Below, piece after piece: positions 24,748 through 31,952 of a stretch of DNA of 64,000 nucleotides. Under the pieces are notes generated by a model. That model had not been told where the DNA came from. It did no database searches and was given only the letters and a program-made list of their open reading frames with translations. The stretch comes from Oscillospiraceae bacterium (GTDB lineage Bacteria; Bacillota; Clostridia; Oscillospirales; Ruminococcaceae): contig CP107208.1 in assembly GCA_025758045.1 (NCBI GenBank), positions 868,001-932,000 on the forward strand, given 5' to 3'. Numbering within the stretch: position 1 is the first letter of the stretch; the number at the start of each line of letters is the position of its first letter. The position numbers and the translations under genes are program-made.

Positions 24748-26208
24748 ATGATTCATCAGTATAAACTCAGCGGCTACAACATTGTTTTGGACGTGTACAG
24801 CGGCAGCGTGCATGCCGTAGACGATGTTGCCTACGATGCCATCGCCCTGATCGACCAGGGGTTGACCCGCGAAGCCGCCACCGCCCAGCTGGAGCAGAAA
24901 TACCGTGACCGCGCTGATGTCACCCCCGCCGACATCAGCGATTGCTTTGACGACATTGAGGAGCTGACCGCTGCCGGGCAGCTGTTTGCCCCCGACGCCT
25001 ATGCCGACCATGCGTTCGACTTCAAGAACCGCTCCAACGTCGTCAAGGCGCTGTGCCTGCATGTGGCCCACACTTGCAACCTGAACTGCAGTTATTGCTT
25101 CGCCGCCCAGGGCAAGTTCCACGGTGAGGCCGGCCTGATGAGCTTTGAGACCGGCAAACGTGCGCTGGATTTCCTGATCGAGCACAGCGGCACCCGCCGC
25201 AACCTGGAAGTCGACTTCTTCGGCGGCGAACCGCTGATGAACTTTGAGGTGTGCAAGCAGCTGGTCGCCTATGCCCGCAGCATCGAGAAAGAGCACAACA
25301 AAAACTTCCGCTTTACCATGACCACCAACGGCATCGGCATCACCGATGAGGTCATCGACTGGTGCAACAAGGAATGTCACAACGTGGTGCTGTCTCTGGA
25401 CGGCCGCAAGGAAGTCAACGACCGGTTCCGCGTGGACCTGGCCGGCAACGGCAGCTACGACCGCATCGTGCCCAAGTTCCAAAAACTGGTCAAGGCACGC
25501 GGCGGCCAGGGCTACTATATGCGCGGCACCTTTACGCATCACAACGTTGATTTTACCAAGGACCTGTTCCACATGGCCGACGACCTCGGCTTTACCGAGC
25601 TGTCCATGGAGCCGGTCGTAGCCGCGCCGGATTCCCCCGAGGCCCTGACCGAGGAGGATCTGCCCAAGCTGTTTGACCAGTACGAGCTGCTGGCCAACGA
25701 CATGCTGCGCCGCCAGAAGGCCGGCAAGCCCATCACGTTCTACCATTATATCCTGGACCTGAAGCACGGCCCCTGCATCTACAAGCGCATCTCCGGCTGC
25801 GGTTCCGGCACCGAGTACATGGCCGTGACCCCCTGGGGCGACCTGTACCCCTGCCACCAGTTCGTGGGCGACCCCAACTACAAACTGGGCAACGTGTGGG
25901 ACGGCGTGACCAACACCGCACTGCGGGATGAGTTCAAGCTATGCAACGTGTATGCCCGCCCGGATTGCAAGGATTGCTGGGCCCGCCTGTACTGCGCAGG
26001 CGGCTGCGCGGCCAACGCCCTGCACGCCACCGGCGACATCCACGGCACCTATGAGTACGGATGCAAGGTGTTCCGCAAGCGCATGGAGTGCGCCCTGATG
26101 ATGCAGGTCGCCCAGCGCCTGGACCCCGAACTTGCCAAGAACGCCGTGAAATTTGAGAGCGACTGCGACGGCTGCGGTGAGGGAAATGACGGGGCCTGCG
26201 AGAAGTAA
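24748..26208 (+). CDS. scfB: SCIFF radical SAM maturase
   Basis: The 486-residue protein has an N-terminal PqqD-like recognition region (about 1-95), the radical SAM cluster C110-x3-C114-x2-C117 (CNLNCSYC), the SAM-binding FFGGEPLMNF, and a C-terminal SPASM domain rich in cysteines (SGCGSGTEYMAVTPWGDLYPC, CKDCWARLYCAGGC). This is the thioether-forming maturase of the SCIFF peptide encoded just upstream. The start follows AAAGGAGCAGACA. The C-terminal tail (CDGCGEGNDGACEK) adds three further cysteines of unknown role. Confidence 0.95.
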   Translation: MIHQYKLSGYNIVLDVYSGSVHAVDDVAYDAIALIDQGLTREAATAQLEQKYRDRADVTPADISDCFDDIEELTAAGQLFAPDAYADHAFDFKNRSNVVKALCLHVAHTCNLNCSYCFAAQGKFHGEAGLMSFETGKRALDFLIEHSGTRRNLEVDFFGGEPLMNFEVCKQLVAYARSIEKEHNKNFRFTMTTNGIGITDEVIDWCNKECHNVVLSLDGRKEVNDRFRVDLAGNGSYDRIVPKFQKLVKARGGQGYYMRGTFTHHNVDFTKDLFHMADDLGFTELSMEPVVAAPDSPEALTEEDLPKLFDQYELLANDMLRRQKAGKPITFYHYILDLKHGPCIYKRISGCGSGTEYMAVTPWGDLYPCHQFVGDPNYKLGNVWDGVTNTALRDEFKLCNVYARPDCKDCWARLYCAGGCAANALHATGDIHGTYEYGCKVFRKRMECALMMQVAQRLDPELAKNAVKFESDCDGCGEGNDGACEK

Positions 26209-26209
26209 T

Positions 26210-26233
26210 GTCGCTTTCTTGAAAGAAAGCGAC
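26210..26233. repeat. family E palindrome after scfB
   Basis: GTCGCTTTCT and AGAAAGCGAC enclose TGAA, starting two bases after the scfB stop. No T-run follows. It is similar in form to the palindrome upstream of the same gene. Confidence 0.65.
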
Positions 26234-26388
26234 GCAAAGAACTTTAAATAAAATCACACATACGTGTGATTTTGGAAAAAGCATTTATATATCCTGCCTT
26301 TAATGGCTACCCTTGAGGGGAGCCTTTCGGTATAGAACACCTCTACAAGTATATTTTCAACAATCTAACCGATTCTTGAGGTATCACT

Positions 26389-26802
26389 ATGAAATACGAT
26401 TTTACCACTGTGTACGACCGCCGCGGGATGGATGCGCTGGCGGTGGATGCCCTGGGCCAGCCGGGCGGCTTTGCGCCGGGCAAGCCTAAGGACGGCTTTT
26501 CCGTCATCCCCATGTGGGTCGCGGACATGAACTTTGCCTGCGACTTCATCACCCGGCATTTTCCGGGTGTGCAGGTTGCCAAACCTGAGGGCACCTACAT
26601 GCTGTTTTTGGACTGCACCGACTGGTGCGCTGCCCATGACAAAACGCTGGAGGACGTGCTACACGCCGGCTGGGATGTGGGCGTGGCCTGGCAGGACGGC
26701 CGGATGTTCCACCACCCCTGCGCCATCCGCATGAATCTGGCCCTGATCCGCGCCCTGGTGGAGGAAGCTTTCAACCGCCTGAGCGCCTACGTATTTGTGT
26801 GA
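26389..26802 (+). pseudogene. internally deleted MalY/PatB-type aminotransferase
   Basis: The 137-residue frame joins the first about 50 residues of a MalY/PatB cystathionine beta-lyase-type enzyme (MKYDFTTVYDRRGMDA ... IPMWVADMNFA) directly to its last about 87 (FPGVQVAKPEGTYMLFLDC ... IRMNLALIRALVEEAFNRL). About 250 residues are missing, including the PLP lysine and most of the large domain, so it cannot be an aminotransferase. The junction (near MNFA|CDF, about 26540) is in frame and has no stop. The downstream transporter starts five bases after its stop, so the remnant may be kept for translational coupling. Confidence 0.8.
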
Positions 26803-26806
26803 GACT

Positions 26807-28144
26807 ATGGAAAATCGTGAACGTCTTGGCAGCCGCTTAGGCTTTATCATGCTGTCGGCCGGGTGTGCCATCGGCTGCGGCAATGTATGGAAGTTCCCCT
26901 GGATGTGCGGGCGCAACGGCGGCGGCAGCTTTATGCTGCTGTACATCCTCTGCCTGCTGGTGCTGGGCCTGCCCGTTATGGTGATGGAGTTTTCCGTGGG
27001 CCGCGCCGCCCAGGCTAGCCCCATCTATATGTACCAGCGGCTGGAAAAGCCCGGCCACAAGTGGGGCGTGTTCGGCGTGTTCAGCCTCATCGGCAACATT
27101 GCGTTGATGGCCTTTTACACGGTGGTCACGGGGTGGATCTTCTACTATTTTGTAAAATTTCTCACCGGCAGCAACGCCGATTTTGGCTTTGCCCAAATGA
27201 TCGCAGACCCAAAGGTCAACGTAACCTATCTTTTTATCACAGTGCTGGTGGCATTTTTGATTTTAAGCTGCAACCTGCAGGGCGGGCTGGAGCAGGTGAC
27301 CAAGGGCATGATGATCGCCCTGCTGGTGCTGATGCTGGTGCTGGCAGTCCACAGCCTGACCTTTGCCGGTGCGGCCGAAGGGCTGCGCTTTTACCTGGTG
27401 CCGGACTTTTCTGCTATCGACGGCTCGGTGGTGGTAGCCGCCATGAACCAGGCGTTTTTCTCGCTGTCCGTCGGCATGGGCGGCATGGCCATCTTCGGCA
27501 GTTACATCGGCAAAGACCACAGCCTGGTGGGCGAATCGCTGCATGTCATCTTTCTGGACACCTTTGTAGCAGTGCTGGCAGGCATCATCATCTTCCCGGC
27601 CTGCTTCACCTACGATCTGGAAGTCACTGCCGGGCCAAGCCTGCTGTTTGACACGATGGCCAGTGTTTTTACCCACATACCGGGCGGGCGCTGGTGGGGC
27701 GCACTGTTCTTTCTGTTTATGGTATTTGCGGCGCTTTCTACCGTGCTGGGCGTCTGCGAGAATATTTTAGCCATGATCCGGGAGCTGACCGGCTGGTCCC
27801 GCCCCAAGGGCTGCGCCGTCTGCGGCGTGGGTATTTTTGCCCTGGCGCTGACGACGGCCCTGGGCTACAGCGTACTGCACTTCCAGCCTTTCGCCCCCGG
27901 CACCGCCTGGCTGGACTTTTGGGATTTTGTTGTATCCAACAATGTGCTGCCGCTGGGCAGCCTGGTACTGGCATTGTTCTGCTGCAACCGTTTTGGTTGG
28001 GGATGGGACAATTTTGTTGCCGAAGCCAACACCGGCAAGGGCCTGAAAGTGCGCCCCTGGATGAAGCCCATCTTCCGCTATTTTGTACCTGCGGCGATCC
28101 TGTTCATCTATCTGTATGGGATGTTCACCTTTACCTGGCGGTAA
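26807..28144 (+). CDS. neurotransmitter:sodium symporter (SNF) family transporter
   Basis: The 445-residue protein has the LeuT-fold signature in helix 1 (GCAIGCGNVWKFPWMCGRNGGGSF) and about eleven membrane segments. Bacterial members import amino acids such as tyrosine, tryptophan or methionine with sodium. The ATG at 26807 has no clear ribosome site of its own and lies five bases after the remnant aminotransferase, implying coupled translation. Pairing with a former beta-lyase hints at a sulfur amino acid or tryptophan substrate, which is inference. Confidence 0.9.
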   Translation: MENRERLGSRLGFIMLSAGCAIGCGNVWKFPWMCGRNGGGSFMLLYILCLLVLGLPVMVMEFSVGRAAQASPIYMYQRLEKPGHKWGVFGVFSLIGNIALMAFYTVVTGWIFYYFVKFLTGSNADFGFAQMIADPKVNVTYLFITVLVAFLILSCNLQGGLEQVTKGMMIALLVLMLVLAVHSLTFAGAAEGLRFYLVPDFSAIDGSVVVAAMNQAFFSLSVGMGGMAIFGSYIGKDHSLVGESLHVIFLDTFVAVLAGIIIFPACFTYDLEVTAGPSLLFDTMASVFTHIPGGRWWGALFFLFMVFAALSTVLGVCENILAMIRELTGWSRPKGCAVCGVGIFALALTTALGYSVLHFQPFAPGTAWLDFWDFVVSNNVLPLGSLVLALFCCNRFGWGWDNFVAEANTGKGLKVRPWMKPIFRYFVPAAILFIYLYGMFTFTWR

Positions 28145-28283
28145 AAACAGGGCAAATTGGCGCCGAATTTGCGGGGTCAAAATTGTGGCTCACTGCACCC
28201 GCGCAGAACACAATTCAGCACATTTTGAAATTTAAATCGCATTTTTCAGTTACTGTATAACAAATTAAGCTATAACAAAATTC

Positions 28284-28366
28284 AAAAACAGCGAACCTGC
28301 GCGTTTTATGTTCCTTCTGTTGTTGAGAGAACACATTTAGCACAGTTTTCGCTGTTTTTTGTTTTT
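28284..28366 (+). terminator. terminator-like hairpin after the SNF gene
   Basis: AAAAACAGCGAA (28284-28295) pairs with TTCGCTGTTTTT (28348-28359), followed by TGTTTTTT. The loop is long, about 52 bases. The rest of 28145-28283 shows no gene. Confidence 0.55.
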
Positions 28367-28440
28367 TATGGGCATATCACCCACTAGATGTGGTAGTTAT
28401 GGCACAAAAAAGTAAGGCTGAACAAAAGCATATAAACAAA

Positions 28441-28476
28441 AAGGACGCGCCTTTTTACGGGCGCGTCCTTGCGTGT
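28441..28476. terminator. bidirectional terminator between SNF and galE
   Basis: AAGGACGCGCC (28441-28451) pairs with GGCGCGTCCTT (28460-28470). T-rich tracts follow on both strands, so it can stop the plus-strand SNF transcript and minus-strand galE transcripts. Confidence 0.65.
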
Positions 28477-28480
28477 TTTT

Positions 28481-28658
28481 TAAGGCAATACCGCACAATT
28501 CTAAGTGCCGATACGGCGAGCGAGGTGCGGCAGATGCTAAGCCAAAAGCGCAGATAATACTTTGTGTATTATCGAGCATTTTGGCAACGCAGATGCCGTG
28601 CCGCAGTCGCCGAAGCGGTGCTTAAGCCGTAAGGCGGGAATTGTGCGGTGTTGCCTTA
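28481..28658 (+). repeat. family A MITE-like element, copy A2
   Basis: A 178-bp copy with ends TAAGGCAATACCGCACAATT and, inverted, TAAGGCAACACCGCACAATT. The core folds as one long imperfect hairpin with GATAATAC/GTATTATC at the tip and GCCAAAA/TTTTGGC below. It lies between convergent genes. Confidence 0.85.
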
Positions 28659-28671
28659 AGTGCTGCCTGGG

Positions 28672-29697
28672 TTATTTGGCGGTCTTGTAGCCGTCGGGGT
28701 TGTGGCTCTGCCAGTTCCAGCTGTGGGCGCACATCTCCTCGATGCCGTACTGGGCCTCCCAGCCCAGCTCACGCTTGGCCTTGCTGGGATCACACCAGCA
28801 CTCGGCAATGTCGCCGGGGCGGCGCGGGTCGATGACGTAGGGGAGTTCCTTGCCGCAGGCCTTGCTGAAGGCATGGATGACGTCCAGCACGCTGTAGCCG
28901 TGACCGGTGCCCAGGTTGCAGATGAACAGGCCGGGCTTTTCCTCCAGCTTCTTGATGGCAGCCACATGGCCGCGGGCCAGGTCGACAACGTGAATGTAGT
29001 CACGCACGCCGGTGCCGTCCGGGGTGGGATAATCGTTGCCAAAGACGTGGACCTTCTCCAGCTTGCCGACCGCCACCTTGGCAATGTAGGGCACCAGGTT
29101 GTTGGGGATGCCGTTGGGGTCCTCGCCGATGAGGCCCGACGGATGGGCGCCGATGGGGTTAAAGTAACGCAGCAGCGCAACATTCAGTTCAGGGTCAGCC
29201 TTGCAGCAGTCGGTCAGGATGCGCTCGGTAAAGACCTTAGTGGTGCCGTAGGGGTTGGTGGTGCCGCCCACGGGGAAATCCTCGCGGATGGGCACGCTGG
29301 CGGGGTCGCCGTAGACGGTAGCGGAGGAGGAGAAGATGATGTTATGGCAGTTGTGGCGGCGCATAACATCCAGAATATTCAGCGTGCAGGCCAGGTTGTT
29401 GGAATAGTACTCGATGGGCTTGGAGACGCTCTCGCCCACTGCCTTGTAAGCGGCAAACTGGATGACGCAGTCGATGTCCTCGTTCTCGGCGAAGATCTTT
29501 TCGACGGCGGCCTTGTCGGTCATGTCGGCCTCGACAAAGCGGAAGTCCTTGCCGGCGATCTTTTTCACGCGGGCCAGGGCCTCGGGGCAGGAGTTGTAGT
29601 AGTTATCGGCCACGACGATATCATACCCGGCGGCCAGAAGTTCCACGCAGGTGTGGCTGCCGATGTAACCGGCGCCACCGCTTACCAAAATTGCCAT
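28672..29697 (-). CDS. galE: UDP-glucose 4-epimerase
   Basis: The 341-residue extended SDR enzyme has the NAD motif GGAGYIGSHT at the N-terminus, SSSATVYG with the catalytic serine region, and the YGTTK catalytic Tyr-x3-Lys. It interconverts UDP-glucose and UDP-galactose. The ATG at 29697 follows AAGGAGACGATCGTT. It stands alone, flanked on both sides by family A elements, without other Leloir genes nearby, so a role in glycan precursor supply is as likely as galactose use. Confidence 0.94.
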   Translation of the reverse strand: MAILVSGGAGYIGSHTCVELLAAGYDIVVADNYYNSCPEALARVKKIAGKDFRFVEADMTDKAAVEKIFAENEDIDCVIQFAAYKAVGESVSKPIEYYSNNLACTLNILDVMRRHNCHNIIFSSSATVYGDPASVPIREDFPVGGTTNPYGTTKVFTERILTDCCKADPELNVALLRYFNPIGAHPSGLIGEDPNGIPNNLVPYIAKVAVGKLEKVHVFGNDYPTPDGTGVRDYIHVVDLARGHVAAIKKLEEKPGLFICNLGTGHGYSVLDVIHAFSKACGKELPYVIDPRRPGDIAECWCDPSKAKRELGWEAQYGIEEMCAHSWNWQSHNPDGYKTAK

Positions 29698-29727
29698 AAC
29701 GATCGTCTCCTTATCACTTATGTTAGT

Positions 29728-29887
29728 GGGCAGTTCCGCATAATCGCAGCACCGCTCCGGCGGCTGCGGCGCACCATCTGCGGCGCAAAAATGCTCGGTA
29801 ATACACAAAGTATTACCTGCGCTTTTTGCTTAGCAGCTGGCACGCCTCGCTCGCCGTATCGGCACTCCGAATTATGCGTCGCTGCCC
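29728..29887 (-). repeat. family A element, degenerate copy A3
   Basis: About 160 bp with worn ends (GGGCAGTTCCGCATAAT and ATTATGCGTCGCTGCCC) and the conserved tip GGTAATACACAAAGTATTACC. The tip changes are paired on both sides of the stem, so the hairpin has been kept. It lies upstream of galE. Confidence 0.75.
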
Positions 29888-29935
29888 ATCTTGTTGCTTT
29901 TATGCGGGGCATGTTCCCCGCTTGTTACCCCTATT

Positions 29936-30868
29936 TTACTTTTTTGGCGGTGTTTCTGCAATAGAGGTTTTCGATTCGTCTTTGTCTTTTTGTTGCCTGT
30001 TTAGGCGGCGGGCCGGCAAACCCTGCTGCAGGCGGCGGTAGGCGCTGGGGGTGTTGCCGGTGGCCTCCTTGAATTTTTGGCTGAAGTAGGCCCCGCTGCG
30101 GTAGCCCATGCGCTCGGCCACCTCGCCGGGGGTATCGCCCCGGGCCAGCAGCTGAGCGGCGTAGTCCAGCCGCATGGCGGAGAATTCCTCCATAGCCGTA
30201 TGCCGCAGCCGGGTGCGGAAGGCCGCCTGCAATTGCGGCCTGGTGCAGCCGATGGCCTCGCACACCTCGTCCACCCGCAGCTCCCGCTCCAGGTTTTTGG
30301 CAAAGTAGGTGCGGGCAGCGTCCACCAGGGCGGTCTGGCGGCGCTCCCGCCGCAGGCGCACGCCGGGCTTGCGGGCACGCTTGTACCGCCGGGCCAGCAA
30401 GATCAGCAGGTTTTCCAAATGGATGGCCAGCTGCTGCTGGGCTCCGTAGGGCTGTTCCTCTTTGGGGACCGTGGCCTGGCCCAGGGTGTCGGGTGGCTCA
30501 AAATATTCCGTTACAGCGTCCATCAACCAGTTTAAATCATGCTGTTCCTGGGGTTCGGCATGGAAAACGGCACCGCGAAAGCGGTCCATCCCGGCCTGGG
30601 TACACAAAAAATCCAGGCGCAGCACATCGGGCGGCACCTCGCCCACCGGGCGCATGCCAAAGGTCTCTGCCGGCTGGTGGAACAAAAGCCCGCCGGCCCG
30701 CAGCAGCACACGGCGGTCGTCGCAGCGTTCCTCAATGGTGCCGCTGCGCACGTAGACCAGCTGCCAGGCGTCGGTCCGGGCGGCGGGGATCACATCCTCG
30801 GGGCGGCGTTCTGCCGCCCAACCGGCGGTCACGCCGTCCACCCGCAGCGGAAAATCCTCGTTCGGCAA
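29936..30868 (-). CDS. AraC-family transcriptional regulator
   Basis: The protein has a cupin-like N-terminal domain (LVYVRSGTIEERCDDRRVLLRAGGLLFHQP) and a C-terminal AraC domain (VDEVCEAIGCTRPQLQAAFRTRL and VAERMGYRSGAYFSQKFKEATGNTPSAYRR), followed by a basic tail. A TTG start at 30868 is chosen because AAAGGGGG precedes it by eight bases and it clears the upstream gene; this gives 310 residues. It lies 22 bp after the metalloprotease lipoprotein gene and may belong to the same transcript. The effector is unknown. Confidence 0.8.
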   Translation of the reverse strand: MPNEDFPLRVDGVTAGWAAERRPEDVIPAARTDAWQLVYVRSGTIEERCDDRRVLLRAGGLLFHQPAETFGMRPVGEVPPDVLRLDFLCTQAGMDRFRGAVFHAEPQEQHDLNWLMDAVTEYFEPPDTLGQATVPKEEQPYGAQQQLAIHLENLLILLARRYKRARKPGVRLRRERRQTALVDAARTYFAKNLERELRVDEVCEAIGCTRPQLQAAFRTRLRHTAMEEFSAMRLDYAAQLLARGDTPGEVAERMGYRSGAYFSQKFKEATGNTPSAYRRLQQGLPARRLNRQQKDKDESKTSIAETPPKK

Positions 30869-30890
30869 GGTATGCGCCCCCTTTCGCTGC

Positions 30891-31952
30891 TTACACCGCC
30901 ACGGCGCCGGGCCATGCCTGGGCGCTGTCGGGTTCATCCCCGACTTCGCCCCCACCGTCAGCATCATTCCCGGTATCGGGTGTGCTGCCGCTGTCGGCCG
31001 GGTAGCGGAACACTCCCGGCGTTATGTTGGCCAACTTGGGGAACTGCTCCAGTTCGGGGCAGGTGTCGGTCAGGCCCAGGCAGTAGGCGGTCAGCGGGCT
31101 GATGGCCTTATGCACGCTGTCAAAGCTGCTGGTGCCGTCGTCATTGTAGGTGCTGTTCATGATCTCGTCGGGGTAAGTCTCCTCGACGTAGGCAATAAGC
31201 GCATCGTCCACAAAGTCATCGCTGCTGCCCTCGTACAGGTCCGGCGCGCCGAATAAATGCAAAATTTCGTGGGCATAGGTCGCCGGGGATTCGCTCTCGC
31301 CCTCCCCCGCATAGACATCGTACCGGTAGAGGCAGCTGTACTCGTGGTAAAAATTGCTGCCGTCGTCGGCGTAGTGGACCATCGTAAAGGACGCCCCGCT
31401 GACCGGCAGGAAATAGAGAAACGCCACCCGGTCGGTGCCGTAGGTCTTTTGCAGCGCGGCGGTGTCCAACGTGGCGCTGACGGCGTCCAGCTCGGTCAGC
31501 AGCGCGTCGCTCTCCTCGGAGCTCCGCCCGCCGCGGATGGCCGATTTGGGCGTGTAGGTGCGGCACAGCGGGCTGTTGACGGTGCCGTCGTCATAGTACA
31601 ATTGCAACGTCCGGCCGTAGGTTTCGGCCTGTTCGTTCAGCCATTGCACGGCGGTGGCCAGGTATTGGCGTGTCTCGGCCTTGGCATCCTCGGTCCAGAC
31701 ACGACCGCCGGCGGCATCGTTTAAGTAAACGCTGACCAGCACGGTCGGCTCAGTCAGCAGCCCGGCGCTGCCGTACACCATCTGGCGGCGGCTCAAGCCG
31801 GAATCCGGCTGGGGCATGGCCGTGGGGGCCGGGGTCGGCGCGGGCATCTGCTGGGTCTGGGGGATGTTGGTCGTGATCTGCCACCGCACATAGGGCACAC
31901 AGCCCGTCAGCAGCAGCACGGCCAGCAGCAGTGCAGCAAGTTTTGTACGCAT
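30891..31952 (-). CDS. lipoprotein with HExxHxxGxxD metalloprotease motif
   Basis: The 353-residue protein has a lipoprotein signal peptide (LLLAVLLLTGC, lipid-modified Cys18), a proline-rich linker (PAPTPAPTAMPQP) and a domain with HEILHLFGAPD at about 228-238, a zinc-binding HExxHxxGxxD motif like that of metzincin-type peptidases. A low-complexity acidic tail follows. It probably acts at the outer face of the membrane; the substrate is unknown and the family is not one I can name. The ATG overlaps the stop of the ClpE-like gene (TGATG), so the two are coupled. Confidence 0.7.
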   Translation of the reverse strand: MRTKLAALLLAVLLLTGCVPYVRWQITTNIPQTQQMPAPTPAPTAMPQPDSGLSRRQMVYGSAGLLTEPTVLVSVYLNDAAGGRVWTEDAKAETRQYLATAVQWLNEQAETYGRTLQLYYDDGTVNSPLCRTYTPKSAIRGGRSSEESDALLTELDAVSATLDTAALQKTYGTDRVAFLYFLPVSGASFTMVHYADDGSNFYHEYSCLYRYDVYAGEGESESPATYAHEILHLFGAPDLYEGSSDDFVDDALIAYVEETYPDEIMNSTYNDDGTSSFDSVHKAISPLTAYCLGLTDTCPELEQFPKLANITPGVFRYPADSGSTPDTGNDADGGGEVGDEPDSAQAWPGAVAV

